6,726 bases of DNA from CG03 sp034660675 (GCA_034660675.1 JAYEJT010000171.1:1-6726), one strand, 5' to 3'; counted from the first letter of the stretch, positions 1 through 6,583 are shown. Numbers and translations: made by a program. Notes: a model not told the origin generated them from the sequence alone.

Positions 1-368
<368 letters not shown>

Positions 369-1148
369 AAGCAATTGCTACTTCATAGAGAAATCTATGA
401 TGACAATGTGGCTTATAACGGTGAAGTCTAAGTCATTTCCGGTTTGAGAGAATATGCGTATGGTCCATGCGCGTTGACTTGCTTGAGGACCGGAAATATG
501 ATAAGGTAATACCGTGGGAAGTCGATCTGATCTTTATAGGGCATACATTGCAGGTTTTCTTGATGGTGACGGCAGTTTAATGTTGCAGGTAAAGACACGC
601 AGCGATACAAAACGCGGCGCGCGCTTTATGGCGACAATCTGCTTCTATCAAGATACCCGTCATGAAAAACCACTCTACTGGATACGAAAAGTTTTGAAGA
701 TTGGTTACCTGTCACATAGAAGTGATGGGATAACCGAACTTCGTATTAATGGATTTAAGCAGGTAAGAAAGATACTTACTGACCTTAAGCCATTTATTCG
801 TTTTAAATCCAGGCAAGCCACTGTTCTTATGCGAGCATGTAAGATGCTTGCAGGAAAACCAGTGAGTGGCCTTTCTGATAAAGAACTTCGGAAATTAGTA
901 ACTCTTGTCTTTTTGATAAAGAATGAGAATTATAAAAGCCGGAATTCATTAAAGAAAGATGTTCTGTATAAACGATTAGGTTTGACCCCGTAACGACTTG
1001 GTACTTTGGTACCAGACTCATGCGCAGAGGAATCATTCCTGAAAGAGAATGACAGCTCGCATGGGTAATACGCCACTACCCTCGTTCGTTAGTTAACGAG
1101 CAGGGTAAAGATATAGTCTGTGCTCCTGGAAACAGGGGATAAAACATG
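369..1148 (+). ncRNA. Group I self-splicing intron in the 23S sarcin-ricin loop
   Basis: Removing 369-1148 joins CTCTAGT to ACGAGAGGACC and restores the conserved sarcin-ricin loop. The boundaries fit the group I rule: the 5' exon ends in U (368) and the intron ends in G (1148). The S element AAGATATAGTC is at 1108-1118. P7 forms between CAGACT 1013-1018 and AGTCTG 1115-1120. P8 is AGGAA 1028-1032 with TTCCT 1036-1040. P9 is a 6-bp stem, 1123-1128 with 1133-1138, capped by GAAA. A P2-like 6-bp hairpin, also GAAA-capped, lies at 384-399. A 9-bp helix pairs 435-443 with 489-497. P3 may pair 468-473 with 1021-1026. A candidate guide, GCTA 377-380, pairs with exon TAGT 365-368 through the expected G-U; this P1 is short and tentative. 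The endonuclease gene sits in a peripheral loop closed by 519-524/994-999. The core looks intact, so I expect it to splice. I cannot assign the subgroup reliably. Confidence 0.93.
514..993 (+). CDS. LAGLIDADG homing endonuclease, single-motif I-CreI/I-CeuI type
   Basis: This 159-residue protein is the likely mobility enzyme of the surrounding intron. It would cut intron-less 23S genes at the insertion site so that repair copies the intron in. The single LAGLIDADG motif is at residues 11-21 (YIAGFLDGDGS), with D19 as the metal-binding acid. One motif and this length imply a homodimer like I-CreI (163 residues). The similarity extends further: LKPFIRFKSRQA at 91-102 resembles the I-CreI segment with the catalytic-centre lysine (K98 here), and the C-terminal part beginning SDKELRKL also matches in pattern. 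The GTG start at 514 is the only one that keeps the motif: an in-frame stop lies at 502-504 and the next Met is after the motif. AAGG at 503-506 is a suitable ribosome binding site, 7 nt away. No frameshift is seen and the key acid is kept, so it looks active; cleavage itself is inferred. Confidence 0.92.
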   Translation: MGSRSDLYRAYIAGFLDGDGSLMLQVKTRSDTKRGARFMATICFYQDTRHEKPLYWIRKVLKIGYLSHRSDGITELRINGFKQVRKILTDLKPFIRFKSRQATVLMRACKMLAGKPVSGLSDKELRKLVTLVFLIKNENYKSRNSLKKDVLYKRLGLTP

Positions 1149-1486
<338 letters not shown>

Positions 1487-1527
1487 ATTATTCAGTCTTG
1501 TTCAAAACGAACTTCAATCATTCTTTT

Positions 1528-1637
1528 TTGGCGCCCATAGCGAAGGGGCAACACCCGTTCCCATTCCGAACACGGCCGTTAAGACCTTCAGTGCCGATGA
1601 TACTGTGTTTACGCACGGGAAAGTAGGGCGGCGCCAA
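1528..1637 (+). rRNA. rrf: 5S rRNA
   Basis: The terminal helix I is formed by TTGGCGCC near 1528-1535 and GGCGCCAA at 1630-1637. Between them are the conserved 5S segments CCCGTTCCCATTCCGAACAC (1553-1572) and GGGAAAGTAGGGCGGCGCC (1617-1635). At about 110 nt it is slightly shorter than the usual 115-120 nt. It follows the 23S end by about 40 nt of AT-rich spacer without tRNA, in standard 23S-5S order. It should be cut from the same transcript. The exact ends could shift by one or two bases because the helix can extend into the flanking T and A runs. Confidence 0.95.
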
Positions 1638-1669
1638 AATTAAAACCACACATCCTCTGATTCATTTCC

Positions 1670-1704
1670 AATCCAATAGGGACGGTTCCTATTGGATTTT
1701 TTTT
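1670..1704 (+). terminator. Rho-independent terminator of the rRNA operon
   Basis: A perfect 11-bp stem, AATCCAATAGG (1670-1680) with CCTATTGGATT (1688-1698), has a 7-nt loop and runs into eight T residues (1697-1704). It lies 32 nt after 5S, so it ends the rRNA operon. On the minus strand the stem is not followed by a T run, so it acts in one direction only. Confidence 0.93.
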
Positions 1705-1705
1705 A

Positions 1706-1787
1706 TTCTGCCGTGAAAACATCAGACTCCTGTCTGGTGATGGATAGGCTGTCCGAAGGACGCAAGCGAGAACTTGTAACGGCAGAA
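1706..1787. other. Multi-hairpin structured intergenic element
   Basis: A 9-bp inverted repeat, TTCTGCCGT (1706-1714) and ACGGCAGAA (1779-1787), encloses two more hairpins. One is CAGAC/GTCTG (1723-1727 with 1732-1736), extended by CAT/ATG (1720-1722 with 1740-1742) around a 3-nt bulge. The other is GTCC-GAA-GGAC (1751-1761). The whole can fold as a branched structure on either strand. Read on the minus strand, the first hairpin is followed by TTTTC, so it may help stop transcription from the leftward genes. It might otherwise be a dispersed repeat unit or a small RNA. No promoter or reading frame is evident. Confidence 0.5.
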
Positions 1788-1788
1788 G

Positions 1789-1808
1789 CCGCCAACTCCC
1801 GTTGGCGG
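1789..1808 (-). terminator. GC-rich hairpin, possible terminator of the leftward genes
   Basis: A perfect 8-bp stem, CCGCCAAC (1789-1796) with GTTGGCGG (1801-1808), has a 4-nt loop and starts about 70 nt after the stop codon of the winged-helix gene. On the minus strand it is followed by CTTCT and not by a real T run, so termination would be weak. It resembles the GGCGGA-containing hairpin repeats at the right edge of the window and may belong to the same repeat family. Confidence 0.4.
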
Positions 1809-1879
1809 AGTTTCACTCAAAATTTTAAATCAGCTTCTCAAGGGGCTTATATTTTTTAAATAACGCGTTATCTATACAA

Positions 1880-2926
1880 TCAGGCGGATTTTGTGGCGGC
1901 GTGTAACGGTTCACCGGTTGTTATTAGTTTTTTTATGTCGGATTGAAAAACCGAAAGATACGATTCGCCTAAATACGGTTGGTCGTCGGATAGTATTCCC
2001 CTGAAGCCGGCCTCTTCAATTTTCGGGCGGATTTCTCTCATCAGTTCTCGAAGCTCGGAAGCCTGTGTTTCGGAATTGAAGTTACAGAAATTTTTCTGAT
2101 TTAATTTTAACCATAACTTTTCAAGAGCATAAAAAAATAGAGGCTGGTTAATATAGCCTGTCAATGGTTCATCCAGCATTAAAAAGGCAGACCATTTTTC
2201 GTTGTTAAGCCAATAGTGTTTTTCCCTGCCGGCCATAGTGAGGCGAACCAGTCCTGAGTGTTCCATTTCCACCAGCGTGTCCTGCACGGTTTTCTGGGAA
2301 TAATAAATTTTCCTGGCGATTTCGCTCGGATGGGCTTTTCCCTTCGCAAGAAGATACAGTAAAATTTCGCTTCGTGCGTTTATACCGAAAAGAAAGCGCA
2401 GTTTCACAATTAAGCAGTTATTATTCCCTGTCTTTATAGGAGATAAATTTTTTCTCAGTTTTATTTTCCCTCTCAGATAACCATGCTTAAAAAAAACAGG
2501 TTCACTCTTTCCGAACTGTTTCATTGAACTGCCGTCTTTTAGAAAAAATAAACTTTCACGTGATTCGGTATCCTGTCGCCGGATTAAACCTTTCCATTTT
2601 AAAAATTTATGTTTCTGCTCCATGAAAGCGGCGACTGCCGAAAGAATGTCTGCTCCCTGAAAAGCATAGCTGTTTATTATTTTTTTCAGACGCCGGATAT
2701 TAATTAGTCCGCCGTTTATGTTCAGCCAGTCCATAATCGCGTCAAAAAGGCGGGGGTCATAACGGGCGACCGTACAGCTTAAGAGCAGCAATACTTCCGG
2801 ATCAATAAGGCCGCTTTCCACGTTGTCCCCGTATCCGGTAACACCGAGAGCCGACCATTTTCGCCACAACAAAGCCAACAAGTGCTCCAGATAAAAATCT
2901 TTAAATTTTTTCAGCGATAGATTCAT
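1880..2926 (-). CDS. Winged-helix DNA-binding protein, partner of nucleotidyltransferase
   Basis: A 348-residue soluble protein of unknown exact function. Residues about 177-242 form a clear winged helix of ArsR/MarR-like type: GINARSEILLYLLAKGKAHP, then the HTH SEIARKIYYSQKTVQDTLVE, then a wing ending in GREKHYWLN. The N-terminal 170 residues and C-terminal 100 residues are mainly helical and match no family I recognise. There are no membrane segments. The start is supported by GAGGG (CCCTC on the plus strand, 2936-2940), 9 nt upstream. The gene overlaps the 3' end of the nucleotidyltransferase gene by 26 nt, so the two are probably translationally coupled. By analogy with AbiE-type and other nucleotidyltransferase pairs it may be the antitoxin and repressor of the cassette. 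In AbiE, however, the winged-helix gene comes first and is differently built. The winged helix is secure; the role is inference. Confidence 0.8.
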   Translation of the reverse strand: MNLSLKKFKDFYLEHLLALLWRKWSALGVTGYGDNVESGLIDPEVLLLLSCTVARYDPRLFDAIMDWLNINGGLINIRRLKKIINSYAFQGADILSAVAAFMEQKHKFLKWKGLIRRQDTESRESLFFLKDGSSMKQFGKSEPVFFKHGYLRGKIKLRKNLSPIKTGNNNCLIVKLRFLFGINARSEILLYLLAKGKAHPSEIARKIYYSQKTVQDTLVEMEHSGLVRLTMAGREKHYWLNNEKWSAFLMLDEPLTGYINQPLFFYALEKLWLKLNQKNFCNFNSETQASELRELMREIRPKIEEAGFRGILSDDQPYLGESYLSVFQSDIKKLITTGEPLHAATKSA

Positions 2927-3497
2927 ATCTCAATTCCCTCAACATATCTTTTAAGACAGCGCGGAACCCTTCTGAGGAATCATGCTTTAGCGCCCAAACT
3001 TCCGCTGTTTCTATTTCATCTCCAGACGGATGTAATGCAAGCAGATCATTAACATGTCGTCCAGGGCCCTGGTCAACTGCTGCAAACAGTTTTAGATGTA
3101 TCTGGTCATATCTGCCCAAAAAATATATAGTCATAAGTTTAGCGTAGGAATGTTTGCCTGCCCTTTCAAGAAAACCCCGGGGGAGACCTTCTTTCATAAT
3201 ATTTCCCGGGCCGGAATTCAGCCACTGCTCATTCATACCAAGGTCATGAGCGACTTCGCTTACGGCTTTAAGAAGCGTTTCCGGCAAAGGGTTTGAATCT
3301 CTGAAATTAAGAATGCTTTTTTTATTTGCTTCGCCCATTGCAACAATATCAACATCTTTTGTGGCCCGGGATATTAAACCCGACATGATCAGAGATGAGC
3401 CGCCGCAGGCAACAAGAATCACAGGGGAAGAATTTTTCAGTTCCAGTTTCTGGCCCAGCAGTGTTAGTGCCTTTTCTAATTGTTTTTTGCTATACAT
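2901..3497 (-). CDS. DUF6036/AbiEii-like nucleotidyltransferase-fold protein
   Basis: A 198-residue protein with the minimal nucleotidyltransferase signature. GGSSLIMSGL is followed by R-A-T-KDVDIV, which gives the GGS...DxD pattern with two acidic metal ligands. Later, LKLFAAVDQGPGRHVNDLLA resembles the KLxA...R..kD..DL segment of DUF6036 and AbiEii proteins. Such enzymes transfer nucleotides to RNA or protein, often as toxins in toxin-antitoxin or abortive-infection systems; the substrate here is unknown. I chose ATG 3497 because homologous proteins begin with a helix like MYSKKQLEKALTLLGQKL. A GTG at 3533 would add 12 residues, but it lies almost at the predicted transcription start. No strong ribosome binding site precedes either start. 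The gene is first in a two-gene unit and overlaps the winged-helix gene by 26 nt. Confidence 0.8.
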   Translation of the reverse strand: MYSKKQLEKALTLLGQKLELKNSSPVILVACGGSSLIMSGLISRATKDVDIVAMGEANKKSILNFRDSNPLPETLLKAVSEVAHDLGMNEQWLNSGPGNIMKEGLPRGFLERAGKHSYAKLMTIYFLGRYDQIHLKLFAAVDQGPGRHVNDLLALHPSGDEIETAEVWALKHDSSEGFRAVLKDMLRELRYESIAEKI

Positions 3498-3498
3498 A

Positions 3499-3539
3499 AT
3501 ATAAGTTGTTCCGCTTATTTCAAGTGGTATCACTTATAT
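3499..3539. promoter_or_regulatory. Nested inverted repeats, candidate autoregulatory operator
   Basis: An 8-bp inverted repeat, ATATAAGT (3499-3506) and ACTTATAT (3532-3539), surrounds a second one, AAGTG-GTAT-CACTT (3522-3535). They lie between the -10 box and the ATG of the nucleotidyltransferase gene, overlapping the expected transcription start. This is where a repressor would block polymerase. The winged-helix protein of the same cassette is the obvious candidate ligand, by inference only. Confidence 0.45.
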
Positions 3540-3565
3540 TATAGACTATTTTTGATAAATGTCAA
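3538..3565 (-). promoter_or_regulatory. Sigma-70-type promoter of the nucleotidyltransferase/winged-helix cassette
   Basis: Read leftward, a perfect -35 box TTGACA (3560-3565) and a perfect -10 box TATAAT (3538-3543) are separated by 16 nt. Transcription should start near 3531, about 34 nt before the ATG at 3497. This is the best promoter in the window and makes the cassette independent of the potassium operon upstream. Confidence 0.85.
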
Positions 3566-3595
3566 GACTTTTAAGGCAATGGGTGGTTGACAGAT

Positions 3596-3742
3596 TCAAT
3601 TCGCCGGTTTTGTGGGGTCAAGAACTCTGGCCCGGAACAAGATGCTTCCTGTGTTATAGTCCGCTACTCTTGTTTTTTTTGCCGCTGTTTCAGAGGAACA
3701 TATAAATGAAATTGCTAACAATATGAAAACGATTTTTTTCAT
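3596..3742 (-). CDS. Small signal-sequence protein (48 residues), possible gene remnant
   Basis: A short reading frame encodes 48 residues, starting MKKIVFILLAISFICSSE. The two lysines followed by a hydrophobic stretch form a convincing export signal. TAA at about residues 19-21 could be a signal-peptidase I site. The cysteine at 15 lacks a standard lipobox. The remaining 27 residues, with DYNTGSILFRARVLDP, match nothing I recognise. The start lies 20 nt after the stop of the PAS gene, so it could be expressed as the last gene of the potassium operon. AGGTGG lies about 12 nt before the ATG. It may be a real small secreted protein, or the 5' end of a larger secreted protein cut short by rearrangement: the promoter of the next cassette begins only 30 nt after its stop. 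Confidence 0.5.
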   Translation of the reverse strand: MKKIVFILLAISFICSSETAAKKTRVADYNTGSILFRARVLDPTKPAN

Positions 3743-3762
3743 ATTGTGATTATCCCACCTAA

Positions 3763-4458
3763 TCACGCTTTTTCGTTTTTCTTTTTGCCGTTGCCGTTTT
3801 TGACAAAAAGCAGGATGAGTGTTGTTTTTTCGTCAATCGTTTTTATGGGCACGGCTTTTACACTTACTTTTTTTCGCGAAGCTGACGGAAAATATACGGA
3901 CATGCTGGCGAATTCTTTTCCTGACGTTGCCACCTGTTCAAGAAATCTGTTCAAGTCAATATTTTGAGCGTGTTTTGTTACGACATCCAGCGGGAAGACA
4001 CGGGTTTCAAGACCCCATATTTTTTGAGCCGCGGGATTGAGCGTTGCTGTGTTCTCCTCGAAGTCGACCATTATAACGGCTTCTGATATTTTCATACTGA
4101 GCGCGGTGTAGGCTTTTGCTGATTTTGTCACGTTTTTTGCCCGGAGCCGGTCGTAATTATTCATGTCTTTAAACAGATTGCTGAGCTTGAGCGTCAGCAT
4201 ATCCAGCTCGTCATTTATTTTTTCGGGGAAATCTGTGGTGAAAGACCCGGACGATGCAATTTTCAGCTGTTTGTTTATTTTTGAAATTTTTTTGGAAAAC
4301 GAGAAGAAAAGAAACAGGAGCCCCGCCGCGATTAATCCGTCAGCCAGTGTCACAAAGATACGTCCGGCTGGTCCGTTTGAAAAAAAGATATCAACGAATA
4401 TTGATAACAAACATATGGATATGAGGATGAGCAGCGTGTTGCGGTAGAAGTTTTTCAT
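3763..4458 (-). CDS. Membrane-anchored HAMP-PAS protein without an output domain
   Basis: A 231-residue protein built like the front half of a sensor kinase. Two transmembrane segments (about residues 7-27 and 33-54) are joined by a very short external loop. A HAMP-like linker follows (55-105, with the DELDML motif). A PAS domain (about 115-220) carries the characteristic NPAAQKIWG segment. It ends in a lysine-rich tail, and no histidine-kinase, GGDEF or other effector domain follows. The next sequence downstream is a separate signal-sequence frame, so a simple frameshift that cut off a kinase is not evident. It starts 7 nt after the stop of the RCK gene, without a strong ribosome binding site, and is probably translated by coupling. 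Its place suggests a sensor or regulatory partner for potassium uptake. The domain reading is good; the role is inference. Confidence 0.8.
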   Translation of the reverse strand: MKNFYRNTLLILISICLLSIFVDIFFSNGPAGRIFVTLADGLIAAGLLFLFFSFSKKISKINKQLKIASSGSFTTDFPEKINDELDMLTLKLSNLFKDMNNYDRLRAKNVTKSAKAYTALSMKISEAVIMVDFEENTATLNPAAQKIWGLETRVFPLDVVTKHAQNIDLNRFLEQVATSGKEFASMSVYFPSASRKKVSVKAVPIKTIDEKTTLILLFVKNGNGKKKNEKA

Positions 4459-4465
4459 TTCGTTG

Positions 4466-5146
4466 TCAGATGTTTTTTATATCTTTGTCGGCTCCAGCCA
4501 CGATAATTATGTCGTTTTCGTCAAAGTATGTGTCAGGATCCGGCACAGTGTCAATTTCTTCTTTCGTTGCTCTTGCGCCGGTTGATTTGTCAATATCCGG
4601 AACGCTTCTTTTTATAGCGACAATGTTAATCTTGTGCTTTTGGCGCAGATTGAGTTCCGAGATCCTTTTGCCGACGAATTTTGAAGGTACCTTAATTTCG
4701 GCTATGGAATGATTTTCGCCGAGGGCGACCCTTTTTAAGATGCGCGGCGCGATTATAGCGTTTGCTATTTCTTTTCCCATTTCATTTTCAATCTCAATAA
4801 TGCGCGTAACGCCTATGGATTTGAGTATTTCTTTCTGCATCGGCGTGACGGCCCTGCTGAAAATTGAAGATACCCCGAGTTTCTTAAGAAGAATGGCCGT
4901 TAAAAGGCTGGCTTCCACGTCTTCACCGATGGCCACACATGCGAGATCAACATCGTCAAGGCCTATATTTTTGAGCGTTTTCTCGTCAGTGGCGTCACAG
5001 GCGACGGCAAGAGTGACATATTCTTTCAGCTCTTCTATACGGTCTTTGTTCCGGTCAATTGCTATGACTTCCACGCCGCTTGACGCCAGCGCTTTGGCAA
5101 GGGCGTTTCCGAAACTTCCCAGGCCTATAATCGCTATTTGTCTCAT
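4466..5146 (-). CDS. trkA: TrkA/KtrA-family potassium uptake regulatory subunit (RCK)
   Basis: A cytoplasmic ring-forming subunit that gates the TrkH/KtrB channel in response to bound nucleotide. Residues 1-120 form the RCK-N Rossmann fold: GLGSFG at 8-13 binds the nucleotide phosphates, and D31 at the end of strand 2 is the usual ribose-binding acid. Residues about 141-226 form the RCK-C (TrkA-C) domain, with INIVAIKR at 173-180 and a final strand DIIIVAG. At 226 residues with one RCK pair it matches KtrA-like proteins and not the double-length E. coli TrkA (about 458). The start is firm: AGGAGG (CCTCCT on the plus strand, 5156-5161) lies 9 nt upstream. It follows the channel gene after 79 nt. 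This AT-rich gap holds a possible weak second promoter (TTGCAA 5197-5202, TAAAAT 5174-5179, 17-nt spacing). Confidence 0.95.
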   Translation of the reverse strand: MRQIAIIGLGSFGNALAKALASSGVEVIAIDRNKDRIEELKEYVTLAVACDATDEKTLKNIGLDDVDLACVAIGEDVEASLLTAILLKKLGVSSIFSRAVTPMQKEILKSIGVTRIIEIENEMGKEIANAIIAPRILKRVALGENHSIAEIKVPSKFVGKRISELNLRQKHKINIVAIKRSVPDIDKSTGARATKEEIDTVPDPDTYFDENDIIIVAGADKDIKNI

Positions 5147-5225
5147 TGTATTTTTCCTCCTCTTTTCAGCTATATTTTATAAATCAAAACGCAAATTTGC
5201 AAAAGAAAAATGCCTGCTGTTTCCA

Positions 5226-6548
5226 TTATCCCAGCAAAACCCGTTCGTTTGCATATGAAATATCCAGGCGGCGCTTTTGCCTGACCGCCGCGAGGGCGAT
5301 GGTGAGCGGTCCGAGCCGTCCCATGAACATTACCGCAATCAGTACGCATTTAGAGATTTTTCCAAGCTGAGGTGTCACTCCCGCGGACAGCCCCACCGTG
5401 CCGAAGGCGGATATCACTTCAAAGATAATATCCTCAAAGGGGAAAGTTTCCGTGTAAAGCAGGATTCCGCAGGCAGATATAATGATGAACACGGCGTAAA
5501 CAATTATAGCGGTAGCCCGCCTTTCAAAAAACGGGGGTATTGTGCGTCCTCCCACGTTTATTTCGCCGTGTTGCCTGATGTGGTTGATTGCCATAAGCAG
5601 AATAATAGCGAAGGTGACGGTTTTAACTCCTCCACCGGTGCCGCCGGGGGAGGCGCCGACGAACATGAGAGCCGCGGCCGTGAATTTGCTGAAGGGTTTG
5701 AGGGCCGATGTGTCAACGGAATTAAACCCGGCTGTCCGGGCCGTGACTGAGAGAAAGAATGCGTTCAGCCATTTTTCTCCGTTGGCCATGCTTTTTAAAG
5801 TGTTGTTTCTCTCTCCCGCGTAAAAAAACAGCGTGCCGCACAAAAGAAGCGCAGCTGTTACTCCGACGGCAAGCCGCGTGTGTATCTTGAATCTTTTTTT
5901 CTTTCCGGACAAGCGGTTAAACATGTCCAGCAGCACAACAAAACCTATTCCTCCGAGTATAATCAGCAGCGAAAAAATCATAATTGCTCCCGGGCTTGCC
6001 GCAAAAAGGGAGATGCTTGAATCAATAAGCGAGAATCCGGCGTTGCAGAATGCCGATACCGAATGAAACACCGCCATTTTGAGAGCTTCTCCGGCAGAGT
6101 AAAACTGCCTAAAGCTGAAAAACAGAAAACCAGCACCTAGTATTTCCGCGCCGAAAGTGAAGAGGAGTAGGAAATTGAGTATTTCTCTGGCGCTGCGTAT
6201 GCTGTCTTCATTAAGAGCATCCCTCAGCAGCACTTCCTGGGTCTTTGATATTTTTTTACCGAAAGTGAGAAAAAGAGACACGGAAAATGTCATAAGGCCC
6301 AGGCCGCCGAGCTGTATCAGCATAAGGATCACGGTTTTTCCAAAAAGAGTGAAGCCCGAAGCTGTGCTTCTGACTATAAGGCCGGTCACACAGGTGGCGG
6401 ATGTGGCGGTAAAAAGAGCGTCAATAAAAGATATGCCGGAGCTTTCGGGGGTGGATGCAGGCAGCAGAAGCAGAAAAGTCCCTATGGCTATTGCGGCGCC
6501 AAAACTCATTATCAGGGCAAGAGCGGGCCTTTTGGCGAAAAATATCAT
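5226..6548 (-). CDS. trkH: TrkH/KtrB-family potassium channel subunit
   Basis: The membrane pore of a Trk/Ktr potassium uptake system, driven by ion gradients and controlled by the RCK protein encoded next. All four selectivity-filter loops of the superfamily are present: TCVTGL (52-57), FCNAGF (167-172), TAGFNS (272-277) and FGTVGLS (382-388), each with the key glycine. The flexible gate loop in the middle of the third repeat is GASPGGTGGG (298-307). Its conserved final-helix arginine is in MGRLGPLT (409-416). At 440 residues it fits KtrB, which is shorter than E. coli TrkH (483). An in-frame TAG lies three codons before the ATG, so the start cannot be further upstream, and no ribosome binding site is visible. 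It is first in the operon with trkA and the PAS protein. KtrB would be an equally good name. Confidence 0.95.
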   Translation of the reverse strand: MIFFAKRPALALIMSFGAAIAIGTFLLLLPASTPESSGISFIDALFTATSATCVTGLIVRSTASGFTLFGKTVILMLIQLGGLGLMTFSVSLFLTFGKKISKTQEVLLRDALNEDSIRSAREILNFLLLFTFGAEILGAGFLFFSFRQFYSAGEALKMAVFHSVSAFCNAGFSLIDSSISLFAASPGAIMIFSLLIILGGIGFVVLLDMFNRLSGKKKRFKIHTRLAVGVTAALLLCGTLFFYAGERNNTLKSMANGEKWLNAFFLSVTARTAGFNSVDTSALKPFSKFTAAALMFVGASPGGTGGGVKTVTFAIILLMAINHIRQHGEINVGGRTIPPFFERRATAIIVYAVFIIISACGILLYTETFPFEDIIFEVISAFGTVGLSAGVTPQLGKISKCVLIAVMFMGRLGPLTIALAAVRQKRRLDISYANERVLLG

Positions 6549-6554
6549 AACCGG

Positions 6555-6583
6555 ATTCTACAATAAGCAAAACCATAAGACAA
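6555..6583 (-). promoter_or_regulatory. Putative promoter of the potassium-uptake operon
   Basis: Read leftward, TTGTCT (6578-6583, 4 of 6 to consensus) and TAGAAT (6555-6560, 5 of 6) are 17 nt apart. The expected start of transcription is within a base or two of the A of the trkH ATG (6548). This would make the mRNA leaderless, which agrees with the lack of a ribosome binding site. Confidence 0.4.

Noticed and set aside
827..1036. Open frame on the minus strand within the intron
   Set aside because: It is antisense to the endonuclease gene and intron core, with no protein motif.
1521..1535. T run before 5S as a terminator of 23S
   Set aside because: No stem precedes the T run; the last Ts belong to the 5S terminal helix.
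3096..3504. Two short plus-strand frames
   Set aside because: Both are antisense to the nucleotidyltransferase gene and have no supporting signals.
3534..3762. Frameshifted histidine-kinase domain continuing the PAS protein
   Set aside because: No H-box or ATP-binding motif is found in the downstream sequence; it holds a separate signal-sequence frame and a promoter.
4740..5258. 172-codon plus-strand frame
   Set aside because: It is the antisense shadow of trkA; the serine-rich composition is typical of such shadows, and the minus-strand protein has clear RCK motifs.
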